This document shows positions 9,571 through 19,528 of a DNA stretch of 64,000 nucleotides, in pieces. Every line of letters begins with the position of its first letter. Position 1 is the first letter of the stretch. This DNA is from Candidatus Bipolaricaulota bacterium (GTDB taxonomy: Bacteria; Bipolaricaulota; Bipolaricaulia; UBA7950; UBA9294), in NCBI GenBank assembly GCA_027007005.1, contig JALTFO010000048.1:1-64000 (forward strand), in the 5' to 3' direction. Under the pieces are notes generated by a model. The model saw only the letters and a list, made by a program, of their open reading frames with translations, made no database searches and was not told where the DNA came from. The position numbers were made by a program, and so were the translations under genes.

Positions 9571-10964
9571 TTCGTGTGAAACACGCCATCTTTATCGATG
9601 CGCTTGTAAGTGTGTGCTCCGAAGAAGTCGCGCTGTGCCTGGATCATGTTTGCCGGAAGGCGTGCGCTGCGATAGGCGTCCAAGAAATCGATCGCCGAAT
9701 CGATCGCCGGAATTGGAATGCCAGATGCGTGCGCCTGAGCGAGGACACGGCGCAGCCCGGATTGACCCTTATCCCAGACCTCCCTAAACGGAGTTGCTAG
9801 GAAGACGAGGGGAAGATCGGGTTCCTCACGGAACACCTGTGCCATCTGCGTAAGGGTGCGCGCCCGGATGATGCATCCCGCCATCCACACACGTGCTACC
9901 TCCGCCGAATCGAGGTTGTATCCTCGTTCCCGCGATGCATCCTGCAATTGGCGAAACCCTTGTGCGTATGCCGCGAGGACGGTAATCTTGACAGTGCCGA
10001 ACAGATCCCGTAGGAATTCATCGCGGTCTGCGGAAATCTTGTTATCCGGTCCCGACAACACGTCCTGTGCTTCCACCCGCTCTTCTTTCAGCGCCGAGAT
10101 GACGCGGGCAAATACTGACATGGCAATTGTCGGGGCAGGCGAGCCTATGTCGAGCGCCGACTGCGTTGACCACTTTCCCGTCCCCTTCTGCGCCGCCCGA
10201 TCGAGGATCAGATCCACAAGCGGTTTTCCTGTGTCAGGGTCGACTCGACGAAGGATCTTTTCGGTGATTTCAAACAGGTAGGAGGAGAGATCTCCGTTGT
10301 TCCACTCCGCGAACACACTTGCCATCTTTTGCGCAGTCATCTTAAGGCCCCGCGACATCAGATCGTACGCCTCGGCGATCGTTTCCATGATTGCGTACTC
10401 GATCCCGTTGTGCACCATCTTCACGTAGTGGCCGGATGATCCCGGTCCGAAGTAGGCGCAACACGGGCCTTCTGGGCCAACAGCGGCGATCTTGACTAGA
10501 ATCTCCTCGACCTGTTCGTACCCTTCTCTGTCGCCCCCCGCCATGATCGCCGGGCCGTGTAGTGCTCCGTCCTCGCCGCCGGAAATTCCGGTTCCCAGGT
10601 AGTGGATCCCGTGCTTTCCCGCTTGCTGTATACGCTTTTCAGTATCAGAGTAGTGCGCGTTCCCGCCATCGATCACGACATCACCCGACGATAGAAGCGG
10701 GAAGAGCTGCTCCAGGACCGCGTCGGTTGCTGGTCCAGCCTTCACCATCAGGATCATCTTTCTCGGAACGGAGAGCGCTTCCACGAACTCTTTCAACGAG
10801 TGTGTGGGAACGACTCTCTTGCCTTCACACTTGTCACGCATGAACTCATCCGTGCGAAACCGCGTCCGGTTGTACACCGCCACCGTGTAGTCGCGGCTCT
10901 CCACATTCAACGCCAGGTTCTGGCCCATCACCGCCAGGCCGATCACGCCAAAGTCAGCACTCAT
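9555..10964 (-). CDS. gnd: 6-phosphogluconate dehydrogenase, decarboxylating
   Basis: FGVIGLAVMGQNLALNVESRDYTVAVYNRT, GTGISGGEDGALHGPAIMAGG, VKMVHNGIEYAIMETIAEAYDL, KGTGKWSTQSALD. Confidence 0.95.
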   Translation of the reverse strand: MSADFGVIGLAVMGQNLALNVESRDYTVAVYNRTRFRTDEFMRDKCEGKRVVPTHSLKEFVEALSVPRKMILMVKAGPATDAVLEQLFPLLSSGDVVIDGGNAHYSDTEKRIQQAGKHGIHYLGTGISGGEDGALHGPAIMAGGDREGYEQVEEILVKIAAVGPEGPCCAYFGPGSSGHYVKMVHNGIEYAIMETIAEAYDLMSRGLKMTAQKMASVFAEWNNGDLSSYLFEITEKILRRVDPDTGKPLVDLILDRAAQKGTGKWSTQSALDIGSPAPTIAMSVFARVISALKEERVEAQDVLSGPDNKISADRDEFLRDLFGTVKITVLAAYAQGFRQLQDASRERGYNLDSAEVARVWMAGCIIRARTLTQMAQVFREEPDLPLVFLATPFREVWDKGQSGLRRVLAQAHASGIPIPAIDSAIDFLDAYRSARLPANMIQAQRDFFGAHTYKRIDKDGVFHTKWEEG

Positions 10965-11866
10965 CCATTCACCTCCCACGGTGGACGCTCGGGGAGCGCC
11001 CGCTCGAACCGTTCGATCAGCATCCCTTCGTACTCGCCGGCATAGGTCCCGGAGAGGAACCGCTCCGTCGCTTCCTCGTAGAACAACTTCCAGGACGCGA
11101 TCTCGTCTCCGGGAATAATCGGGTAGAAGAGAGCACCGTTCGCCCTGGCTGCCCGCATGTCACCCGGTGCGTCCCCGATCATGAGGACGTGCCCATCAGG
11201 GTAGCTCGAGGCGACCGCCGCGATCTGCTCGGTCTTCGTCCCCATCTCCTGCCCACAGATGAGCCCAGCGTAGCGCGCGATCCCATGCTCGGTCCACTCT
11301 CGCTCCAGCGCTTCCAGCGGAGTAGCCGAGACAACGACCATGTCCGTCTTGTCATTCATAAGTTCCAAGGATTCACACACGTAGGGAAAGGGCGGGATTC
11401 CCTTCACGATCTCTTTCACCGCCCAGTTTACGCGCTCCGCCCACTCCAGCACGTGCGACAGTTCCTTTCTCTTCTCGACATCATTTGCTTCATTGATCGC
11501 CTGTTTCAATCCATCGTTTGAAAGGAGGCTCGCTGGATCATCCACCCAGGCAAAGTAGTGCGGGAACTGCGGAACCTGAAATCCGCGCTCCTTGGTCTGC
11601 TGGTGACTCGGCAGCAGTTCTTTGAGGATGCGCTTGATCGTCACATGCCGGTTTGCCCCGCGCGTCTTCGAGTAAAGATCGGCGAACTCCTTACACTCGC
11701 GCGCCGCCTGTGCTACCGGCTGCAATCTGAAGTAGGCAATCATCCACGGGCAGAAGCACTCCCTCTGTTTGATCCCCATTGTGTCGAACGCACAGCCATC
11801 AGAATCGATGCAGACAAGATAATCCTTGCTTGGCTTGAATTCCTCTAGTCGCTTACGATAATCCAT
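10961..11866 (-). CDS. HAD-family hydrolase
   Basis: CIDSDGCAFDT motif I, VVSATP motif II, IGDAPGDMRAARANGALFYPI motif IV. Confidence 0.75.
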   Translation of the reverse strand: MDYRKRLEEFKPSKDYLVCIDSDGCAFDTMGIKQRECFCPWMIAYFRLQPVAQAARECKEFADLYSKTRGANRHVTIKRILKELLPSHQQTKERGFQVPQFPHYFAWVDDPASLLSNDGLKQAINEANDVEKRKELSHVLEWAERVNWAVKEIVKGIPPFPYVCESLELMNDKTDMVVVSATPLEALEREWTEHGIARYAGLICGQEMGTKTEQIAAVASSYPDGHVLMIGDAPGDMRAARANGALFYPIIPGDEIASWKLFYEEATERFLSGTYAGEYEGMLIERFERALPERPPWEVNG

Positions 11867-11971
11867 CTTCCCTCACTTTCAGAGTTTACATTCTTCTGTA
11901 GCGTCGTAGCTTGTCTGCGACGTTCCGTATCTCCGTGTCTCCGCGCCCCTCCAGCTCCAGCTCCCGTTTCT

Positions 11972-13258
11972 TCATCGATACCCTTCCGGGATGTACTCTT
12001 GACATTTCTTCTCGACGAAGATCTCTCTCAAGCGGGCGAACCGCTGCAGCCCACCGACAAGCGGGATTCTAGGCCCAGATTCACCAATCAACGGGCGAGC
12101 ATAATTCAGGAACTCATCGGTCACGTCGATCCCGCTCGGCGCGATCCATTCTGTGGGAAAGACCCGCTCAGAGTTTGCCATATCTTCAAGCCTTGCTTTG
12201 CCGTAAGAAACGTTGTACGTAGGTCCTGGAACGCGCACGATCGTCGCCATGTAGCCCGTCCGTTCCTTGATCGCTATCTCTACTGCGTGGCGGCCGACGG
12301 AGTAGGCCTCTTCCAGGTCGACGATCGAAGAATAGGCGATCGCGTCGCGCTGATCTGTCCCCGGGATCTGCCCACGCGCACTCCCACGCACGACTAAGCC
12401 GCTTTGGTTCAAGTGATTGACCACGACCTGCATGACCGACGTCTCGCTTGCGCTGAACTGCGTGTGACCGAAGGAGTCCCTATTGTCTCCGAGGTCGCCG
12501 ACATCAAACCCCTCACTCACCACGACGATCACCCGCCCACTGCCGCGAAGCTCATTGTTCACATTATCTGTAAGTTCATCGAGTGTACACTCGACCTCGG
12601 GAAGATAGATCTGCAGTGGCATCTCGCGGTACGGGTCGGCAAGGCGCGCCGCAGCGGGGATGAAACCGATCTTTCGCCCCATCGCTTGCACGACGAGCAC
12701 CGGATCTGAGGGTGATGAACCACGGTTCTCCTCGTTTAGGTTCTGGATCATGTGCGCCCAGTAGCGCGCAGTCGATCCGTATCCCGGCGTATGGTCGATC
12801 AACCTGAACTCTTGATCGCCGAGGTCGTTATCGATCGTCTTTGGAACGCCGACACAAACGAGGTCCAACCCGTTTTGTTGCGCAAGCTCGCTCACCCTGT
12901 ACGCTGTGTCCATGGAGTCGTTCCCTCCGATGTAGAAGAAAAAACCGACGTTCTGCGCACGGAAGATCTCGATGATCCGCTCCATGTCTTCTGTCTGTTC
13001 AGGGCGTATCTTGTAGCGACAGGTGCCGATTGCACCGGCGGCCGGTGTAGTGCGAAGAAGCTTTAGCTCTTCCTCGGGCTGGGCCGACAGGTCGAGAAGT
13101 TCCTCTTTTAGAACTCCCTCGATCCCATGATAGGCTGCGTAGATCTTCCCAAAGCGATCTGGGTAGCTCCGGCAGGCCTCCACAACCCCGAGTAGGGACG
13201 AATTGATCACCACGGTTGGGCCGCCCGACTGTGCTATGACGACATTTCTTGCTTTCAT
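11972..13258 (-). CDS. 6-phosphofructokinase, PPi-dependent type
   Basis: IAQSGGPTVVINSSL, YIGGNDSMDTA, GVPKTIDNDL, AMGRKIGFIPAAARL; the GGND...PKTIDND pattern is characteristic of the PPi-dependent type. Confidence 0.85.
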   Translation of the reverse strand: MKARNVVIAQSGGPTVVINSSLLGVVEACRSYPDRFGKIYAAYHGIEGVLKEELLDLSAQPEEELKLLRTTPAAGAIGTCRYKIRPEQTEDMERIIEIFRAQNVGFFFYIGGNDSMDTAYRVSELAQQNGLDLVCVGVPKTIDNDLGDQEFRLIDHTPGYGSTARYWAHMIQNLNEENRGSSPSDPVLVVQAMGRKIGFIPAAARLADPYREMPLQIYLPEVECTLDELTDNVNNELRGSGRVIVVVSEGFDVGDLGDNRDSFGHTQFSASETSVMQVVVNHLNQSGLVVRGSARGQIPGTDQRDAIAYSSIVDLEEAYSVGRHAVEIAIKERTGYMATIVRVPGPTYNVSYGKARLEDMANSERVFPTEWIAPSGIDVTDEFLNYARPLIGESGPRIPLVGGLQRFARLREIFVEKKCQEYIPEGYR

Positions 13259-13348
13259 CCCGAAAGCTCCTTTCCTAATGATCTACGTTTGGCCTGATCT
13301 ATGGGCAGCTTCTTATCAATACTCATCACCGATCACTCATCACGGCTT

Positions 13349-14155
13349 TCACACTCCTGAGTAAGCGGAGAAACCTCCGTCAATCGGGACGATGATGCCA
13401 TTGACGAACTTTGCTTCATCCGATAACAACCAGTTAACCGTGCCTATCAGGTCTTCCGGCGTTCCAAACCGCCCCGTTGGCGTATGATCGATGATCTGCC
13501 TGCCACGCGAAGTGAGATCATCATTATCGTCTTTCAGGAGGAAACGGTTCTGCGCAGTGAGGAAGAACCCGGGAGCGATCGCGTTCACCCGGATATTGGG
13601 CGAGTACTCCTGCGCCATGTGCACCGCTAACCACTGGGTGAAGTTGGCCACTGCTGCCTTGGCCGCGGAGTAGGCCGGGATGCGAGTGAGCGGGCGGATT
13701 GCATTCATGGAGGCGATGTTGACGATCGCCCCGTTCTTCTGCTCGGCCAACACTTTGCCAAACGCCTGGCTAGTGAGGAATGTCCCCATGAAGTTCAGGT
13801 CAAAGGTGAACCTGATCGCGTCTTCTGGTAGATCGAAGAACGGGACCTCTGCGCTCGTCGTCGCCTTGGGGTGATTCCCGCCAGCGCCGTTCACAAGGAA
13901 GTCGATATGTCCGAATTCATCGACCGTGCGTCTTGCCGCATCGTTTAACTCATCGCGAGAGAGAACGCTCGTCTTGATAAACAGGCCGTCACTCCCCGCT
14001 GCACGCACGCGGGAGAGTGTCTCTTGCGCTCTTTTTTCATCGATATCAAGGAGAACGATCTTAGCTTGTTCTCGCGCCAACCCCACGGCGATCGCCGAGC
14101 AGAGGACGCCCGCGCCACCAGTTATCACAGCAACCTTTCCATCAAACCTGTTCAT
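13349..14155 (-). CDS. SDR-family oxidoreductase, UxuB-like (fructuronate reductase / D-mannonate oxidoreductase candidate)
   Basis: VAVITGGAGVLCSAIAVGLA, NGAGGNHPKATTS, YSAAKAAVANFTQWLAVHMAQEYSPNIRVNAIAPGFFLTAQNRFLL. Confidence 0.8.
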   Translation of the reverse strand: MNRFDGKVAVITGGAGVLCSAIAVGLAREQAKIVLLDIDEKRAQETLSRVRAAGSDGLFIKTSVLSRDELNDAARRTVDEFGHIDFLVNGAGGNHPKATTSAEVPFFDLPEDAIRFTFDLNFMGTFLTSQAFGKVLAEQKNGAIVNIASMNAIRPLTRIPAYSAAKAAVANFTQWLAVHMAQEYSPNIRVNAIAPGFFLTAQNRFLLKDDNDDLTSRGRQIIDHTPTGRFGTPEDLIGTVNWLLSDEAKFVNGIIVPIDGGFSAYSGV

Positions 14156-15575
14156 CCTTCACCTCCAACCCCAGCAGGTGCCGTCCCAGATGCCGGGCCA
14201 GTCCTGCATAATGCTCCTCTTCGTGGCTTGCTAAGAATCTCTTCAACCTGTTTCCAAATTGGTCAAGAACAGAACCGTAGCCGACGTGCAGCACCTGCCG
14301 GCTATCGTGCTTCTCTACAAGTGTCGCAAGTTCATCATCTGGAACAGTGTCAATGGCTGGGATGCGTACCGGATCAGCGGAGATGTAGTAGCTCTTCTTA
14401 GCTGCATCAAACACCGAGAGCGAGAGATCCATGATCTCGCGGAAGAAGGATGGATCATCACGTGCCACCACCTCGAGTGCTACTAGGTAACTCGTCCCAG
14501 CGGTCTTCACGTGCCATTTGCCACGGGTCGCTTGGTGAATGAGCGGATAAAGGGTGAACTTGTCCGATCCGGAATGGAGACTCAGTCGATACGAACCAAA
14601 CGAGCGGGCAATAGCAGCGTGGGCGTGAAGCTCCTCTTTGAACTGATCTATGTCGCCCCTCCAGTCCACCCCCTTCTCCATCGCTCCAACGAAGCGCGGA
14701 GCAAGGCTCGTAAGCTTCACCCCTTTACGGTGCAGTTCACGAGCTACAAACAGGTGTTGTAGTGGGCTTGTCGGGAAATCGGTCTCATCGACAGAGACCT
14801 CGTAGTCAAACCCCTCTGGAAGACGCTCGCTGAGTGCACGGTACATCTTGGCGGCGTACTCAATGGCCTTGCCATACTTGACCGCGGCGCCAAAGAGGGC
14901 ATCTTCTGTGAATCGCAGCTCTCCCAATTCTGGAATCAAGAACGGACGATCGATGTACTCCTGTCGCAATTCATCGGCCTGGCTGAGGGCGGAGAATCGT
15001 TGTCGCAGTTCTTCTCCTGATATTTCCTCCGCTGCCACTACGTGCTCTGACGGATCGCAGGTGAAGAACGTGTACCCGATATCCGCGGCCTCAAGCGCAT
15101 CCTCAACGCGTTTTAGGTGATCGGCGTCCGCCCCGAATCCGCCCTTGTAGCCTTCCCGAAACGCGCCGAAGATCGCACTTGCCATTACTTCAGAAAACGT
15201 TCGTCCGGTACGAGCATTCTCCCGCACCGACTGCTGGGCGAGGATGGGAAAGACGTTCGTCTTTCCAAGGGCTCTGATGTGCCCTGGCGTGGCCGAACCA
15301 AGCCGGTCTCCGAATCCGAAACTGGGCCTATCGGAAGGAATACGTCGTGGCTTGAACCAGGGGACGACACGAGCGAGATCAAGGGCTACTTCAGTAGTTA
15401 GAGGATACAGGGCGCCATCGGCAAATGGATCACCTCCTGCAAAGGGAGATTCCCCATGGACATAGACTCTCTTCTCTCCATCGGAGCGCCTCACCAAGCA
15501 GAACAAGGTGTCTCTTCCCTTATAAAGTGATTGTTCAAAGACCTCCCACCCTGTAGGAAGATTGCAAGTTGTCAA
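14142..15575 (-). CDS. uxaE: Tagaturonate/fructuronate epimerase family protein
   Basis: 477 aa; GFGADADHLK, FTFDLHSGSD-like LSLHSGSDKFTLYPLIHQATRGKWHVKTAGTSYLVALEV; family recognised from Thermotoga UxaE. Confidence 0.8.
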   Translation of the reverse strand: MTTCNLPTGWEVFEQSLYKGRDTLFCLVRRSDGEKRVYVHGESPFAGGDPFADGALYPLTTEVALDLARVVPWFKPRRIPSDRPSFGFGDRLGSATPGHIRALGKTNVFPILAQQSVRENARTGRTFSEVMASAIFGAFREGYKGGFGADADHLKRVEDALEAADIGYTFFTCDPSEHVVAAEEISGEELRQRFSALSQADELRQEYIDRPFLIPELGELRFTEDALFGAAVKYGKAIEYAAKMYRALSERLPEGFDYEVSVDETDFPTSPLQHLFVARELHRKGVKLTSLAPRFVGAMEKGVDWRGDIDQFKEELHAHAAIARSFGSYRLSLHSGSDKFTLYPLIHQATRGKWHVKTAGTSYLVALEVVARDDPSFFREIMDLSLSVFDAAKKSYYISADPVRIPAIDTVPDDELATLVEKHDSRQVLHVGYGSVLDQFGNRLKRFLASHEEEHYAGLARHLGRHLLGLEVKDEQV

Positions 15576-16360
15576 TTCTCTCCTCCTTTCAGCCTTTTGG
15601 GTACATTGAGAAGCGCATCGTAGTTTGGCTTGGGAAGCGGTTCGAGGACTAATGCCTGACGATAATCTATCGCATCAAGCGCGTCCCACACCTGCGCGAA
15701 ATCAAGATGCCCATATCCTGGGATCCAGCGGTTGGAATCGGCAAGGTGTACGTGGAACAAGCGATGTCCCGCACTACTAAATGCTTCGCCGACATTTGTC
15801 TCTTCGATATTGGCGTGGAAGGTGTCGACGAGAAGGCCAAGGTTGTCTGCGCCAACACGCTTCACTACGTCGATCCCTTCTTCTACTGTATTCACTAGAC
15901 GGGACTCATAGCGATTGAGCGGTTCGAGGGCGAGCTTGACTTGCGGAGCATGCTTCGCACACTCGCGTAGCGCCTCAGTGAGCAGTTCAATGTCACCGTC
16001 CGCACCACGCAGTGAACCAATGATCACCACTGCGCCAAACCTTGCAGCGAAGTCCATATGGGCCTCTATCCGGTCGATTGTGCGACGACGAATTTCCTCA
16101 TCATCGCTTGTAAGGGAAAGCCCCTCCAGACCCGCTGCCTGCCCGGTGGTTATGGAAAGGAGGCGGAGGCCCTCAGATTCGAGGGCCTCCTTGGCTGTAT
16201 CGGGATCTATATTGGTGGGATTGGTTATTGCTAGCTCTACCCCATCGTATCCTGCAGTCTTGACCCGTCTCAGTGCCTGCCGCCAGTCTACCGGCGCAAA
16301 CGGTGAGAACGGAGTCGGATCCTGCAGAGGAACGATCATCCCCAATGGCCAGTCGTGCAT
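15572..16360 (-). CDS. iolO: IolO-like sugar epimerase (xylose-isomerase-like TIM barrel)
   Basis: LALEPLNRYESRLVNTVEEGIDVV, GLLVDTFHANIEETNVGEAFSSAGHRLFHVHLADSNRWIPGYGHLDF; resembles the T. maritima IolO pattern. Confidence 0.75.
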   Translation of the reverse strand: MHDWPLGMIVPLQDPTPFSPFAPVDWRQALRRVKTAGYDGVELAITNPTNIDPDTAKEALESEGLRLLSITTGQAAGLEGLSLTSDDEEIRRRTIDRIEAHMDFAARFGAVVIIGSLRGADGDIELLTEALRECAKHAPQVKLALEPLNRYESRLVNTVEEGIDVVKRVGADNLGLLVDTFHANIEETNVGEAFSSAGHRLFHVHLADSNRWIPGYGHLDFAQVWDALDAIDYRQALVLEPLPKPNYDALLNVPKRLKGGEN

Positions 16361-17455
16361 CTAGAACCCCCGGCGGGCCAGTGCATAGACTGGTTTCCAT
16401 CCCGGGGAGCCGGGCTCCTTTAGGTAAGGCTCCATCTCCTCTTTCGTACGCGTCGTAATCTCCTCTACGGGGGGCAGCTTCCCTGGTGGGAACGCCTCGA
16501 GGATCTCATCGTGGACGAGGGTTAGGTAGCGAAGGATCGCGGCCGTTGGCCGTTTTGCCTTCTTCGGATCTGCGAGGGCTGGCTTTCCTACCGCCCCGTG
16601 CGGAACAGCGGCAAGCTCGATAGCGATATGTCCCTCTCCCTCAGACCATCTGTGTGGACGTCTGTACGGGTCAACGGAGGTGTCAAAGTGCCCGCCTGGC
16701 AAGTAACTCTTCCCCTCTCCACCGATTGCGTGGTCCATGTCGATCATCCCTTTCGGGAAGAGGAGGAGCCCAAGTGATGTCTCCGCCTCAGCAGAGTGGA
16801 TGAAGTCCGTCTCCCAGCCGGTCCTTTCGCAAGGCACGAAGAACTCGCGCACGCAACGATGCCAGTCGAAGATCTGATAGATCCCAGGAAGCTGGTAGCG
16901 GTACATGAACTCGTGCAGCGCCGATTCGAGCATCCACAGTTGACCATGGTTGTTGATGATCAACTGCTTGCGGAACCCGTCGTTCCACAGTCCAAGCATA
17001 GTATTGATTAGTGTTTCCCGCACCACTTCCTCGGGCATGATCACTGTTCCGGGCATCCCCACGTGATGGTAGGGGTGTCCACCGTAGTTAAGTGGGGAGT
17101 ACACTAGGTTAACCGGCGCTCCCTTCTTTGCCGTATACCTGCGCACTCCTTCGATGAGCTGCGTCACCTGGAACAGGTCGTGCCCGGAACAGGAGTGATC
17201 GCCATGTCGCTCGGTAGAGGCAACGGGAATGATCACAATGTCATTCTTACGACGGTTCTGCTCCACCTTCGCGCGTGGAGTGGTCTGAATATACGATCCC
17301 GGCTTTACCATCTCAGAAGGGGCGGGAATGCCATATTCGGCTAGGATCTGATCGATCTGTTCTTCGGATGCGTCCCAAACTTCCTTCTTTAACCGCCCGA
17401 CTTGTGAATCCTCAAACACAACCTGAGGAAGCTCTGTTGTAAGCCACTTGGCCAT
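16361..17455 (-). CDS. iolN: Creatininase-family hydrolase, IolN-like (3-dehydro-scyllo-inosose hydrolase candidate)
   Basis: PVASTERHGDHSCSGHDLFQ, SPLNYGGHPYHHVGMPGTV, INNHGQ, HSAEAETSLGLLL; RBS AAAGGAGG before ATG at 17455. Confidence 0.75.
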   Translation of the reverse strand: MAKWLTTELPQVVFEDSQVGRLKKEVWDASEEQIDQILAEYGIPAPSEMVKPGSYIQTTPRAKVEQNRRKNDIVIIPVASTERHGDHSCSGHDLFQVTQLIEGVRRYTAKKGAPVNLVYSPLNYGGHPYHHVGMPGTVIMPEEVVRETLINTMLGLWNDGFRKQLIINNHGQLWMLESALHEFMYRYQLPGIYQIFDWHRCVREFFVPCERTGWETDFIHSAEAETSLGLLLFPKGMIDMDHAIGGEGKSYLPGGHFDTSVDPYRRPHRWSEGEGHIAIELAAVPHGAVGKPALADPKKAKRPTAAILRYLTLVHDEILEAFPPGKLPPVEEITTRTKEEMEPYLKEPGSPGWKPVYALARRGF

Positions 17456-17465
17456 TTTTCCTCCT

Positions 17466-18626
17466 TTACGGCTTGATAACGATCTTTCCATCTTCCCGTT
17501 TGCACGCCTTCTCGAGAGCGTCAAGCGCCTGATCGAGTGGGAAGGTGGAAGTGATGATCTTCGAGTTGTCGATAAGGCCAGAGCCCATCATCCGGATGAC
17601 TGAGGGGAAGATAGCATGACCAGAGTGGCCCTGCGCACCGAACAGTTGGCCACGGCGGACCTGAAAGTCCTCCAGGTACATCGGTACCCGCGTCGCCGCG
17701 CGACCAATCTGGGCGATCTTTCCGTTGATTGCCAAAGTCTTTTCCATCTCCGGGATTGTCTTGTCCGGCGCGCCAGCTGCTTCGACCGACATGTCGGCTC
17801 CGGCTCCACCGGTAAGATCCATCACCACCTCGGACGGCGAGACTTCGAGCGGATTGTACACCGCGTCCGCTCCGACTTTCTTTGCCAATTCCCGCCGCGG
17901 CGCGGATACCTCAAAGGAGATCACCTTGGCTGCTCCAGACGCCTTGGAGAGCTGAATCGCCCCCAGACCGATTGGGCCGGCACCATAGACGACAACGTAG
18001 GCACCGGGACGGAATCCACCCGCTCGCTCGAAAATGCCATTGTAGGCGACACAGGTAGGCTCGGTCGTCGCGGCGACATTCCACGCCGTCTCTTCATCTG
18101 AATAGCGTTCAAAGATAGAGTCGATGCTCCAGCACAGTTTTGCTGGAACGACAATGTATTCCGCCATTGCTCCATCGATCGTAAATCCGATCTCTTCCAG
18201 ATTAGCACAGTGATTGGGGAAACCATCGCGGCAAGCACGGCAATAACCGCACCATACCATCTCTTCTGCGGTAACTTTGTCCCCAACCTTGAATTGTTTC
18301 CCTTCGGGTCCAGGACCGATCTCTACAATCTCACCGGAGAACTCGTGCCCGATAATCGCCGGAAACTTGGTTAGGCCCGGATAGAGAATGTAGTCGTCCG
18401 AATCATGCTCGTAGAAATGAATATCCGATCCACAGACCCCACACGCGTGAATTTTGAGCAAGACCTCACCCTGGCCGGGTTGAGGCTGTGGAACGTCCTT
18501 CATCTCAAGCTTCGGATGACGCCAGACATTGAATCCCGCGACCGCTTTTCCTGTTCTCTTCTCGAATTCTGAGACCTGATAACCCTGTCTTGGCTCCCAC
18601 TGAGCCGAAAGTACTAGTCCCTTCAT
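17466..18626 (-). CDS. iolM: Zinc-dependent dehydrogenase, IolM-like (scyllo-inosose 3-dehydrogenase candidate)
   Basis: MKGLVLSAQWEPRQGYQVSEFEKRTGKAV...HACGVCGSDIHFYEHDSDDYILYPGLTKFPAIIGHEFSGEIVEIGP; Zn-ADH fold with IolM-type N-terminus. Confidence 0.78.
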   Translation of the reverse strand: MKGLVLSAQWEPRQGYQVSEFEKRTGKAVAGFNVWRHPKLEMKDVPQPQPGQGEVLLKIHACGVCGSDIHFYEHDSDDYILYPGLTKFPAIIGHEFSGEIVEIGPGPEGKQFKVGDKVTAEEMVWCGYCRACRDGFPNHCANLEEIGFTIDGAMAEYIVVPAKLCWSIDSIFERYSDEETAWNVAATTEPTCVAYNGIFERAGGFRPGAYVVVYGAGPIGLGAIQLSKASGAAKVISFEVSAPRRELAKKVGADAVYNPLEVSPSEVVMDLTGGAGADMSVEAAGAPDKTIPEMEKTLAINGKIAQIGRAATRVPMYLEDFQVRRGQLFGAQGHSGHAIFPSVIRMMGSGLIDNSKIITSTFPLDQALDALEKACKREDGKIVIKP

Positions 18627-18637
18627 TACTCCTCCTT

Positions 18638-18684
18638 TGCAAACGTTTGTATTGCGATTATAACAACACCTTCAGAAATATCAA
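18638..18684 (-). promoter_or_regulatory. Sigma70-like promoter (TTGATA-16-TATAAT) with downstream LacI-type operator TGCAAACGTTTGTA, upstream of iolM
   Basis: -35 at 679-684, -10 at 657-662, operator at 638-651 (last three digits of 18xxx). Confidence 0.75.
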
Positions 18685-18701
18685 ACTCCTGTTACTCCCC
18701 T

Positions 18702-19517
18702 TCAGGATGCACCTTCCAATCGACGGAATTCGCGTATACTCCTATCCACCTCATTGACCGTCTGCTCGTACCAAGCATGTCCGTTCAAGGGGGTGAACGG
18801 ATCGGGTCCAGGTGCGGTACACTCAACGATAATCGGGCCAGAGTAATCCACTTGTTCAAGCTCAGGTAATATACCTGAAAACGGGATGTGCCCGCGCCCG
18901 AGCGCGCGCCGGTTGGAGTCTGTCACATGGAACAAGAATAGCTTGTCACCGGCGGTCCGAATTGCGCCGACAAGATCCCTCCTCGATGTTCATGTGATAA
19001 GTATCAAGAAGGATTCCCACTGCCGAAGAGCCGACTTCGTCTACAAATGACCGCAACGCAGCAGCTGTATTCAGCAAGTGCGACTCGTAGCGGTTAAGCC
19101 CCTCCAGCGCGATGCGCAAGCCCAGTTCTTCTGCTTGTGCGGAGACAGTACGCTAACCTCTTCGGCCAGGAGGTGTTCCTCCTGCGCTTGCTCTGTAACA
19201 GCATGCATACGCCCTACCTCACCATGACAGCCAATCAAAGGAGATCCCATCTCGGTAGCATAGTCAAGGAGACGCAGGTAGTAATCGCGCGCCTTCTCTC
19301 TAATCCCAGTGTCCGGGTGAGCGAGATCGACATTGGTCGGAGTGAGAGAAAACACCGAGAGGCCGTGTTCTGATAGAACGCGATGCGCCACATGCGCCGG
19401 ATAGCGCTCCCAATCGCCGAAGAGTTCGATCCCACTGTAGCCTAGCCCTGAAAGAAGCTCTGCAACCAGCAGCAGGGGAGTATCCCCAAGTATCCAACTG
19501 CATACTCCGTATCGCAC
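18702..19517 (-). pseudogene. TIM-barrel sugar isomerase/epimerase (IolO/IolI-like) with two frameshifts
   Basis: N-part 19517 to about 19140, middle frame ...AQAEELGLRIALEGLNRYESHLLNTAAALRSFVDEVGSSAVGILLDTYHMNIEEG, C-part DLVGAIRTAGDKLFLFHVTDSNRRALGRGH...; frame changes near 19140 and 18978. Confidence 0.75.
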
Positions 19518-19528
19518 ATCGCCTCCTT

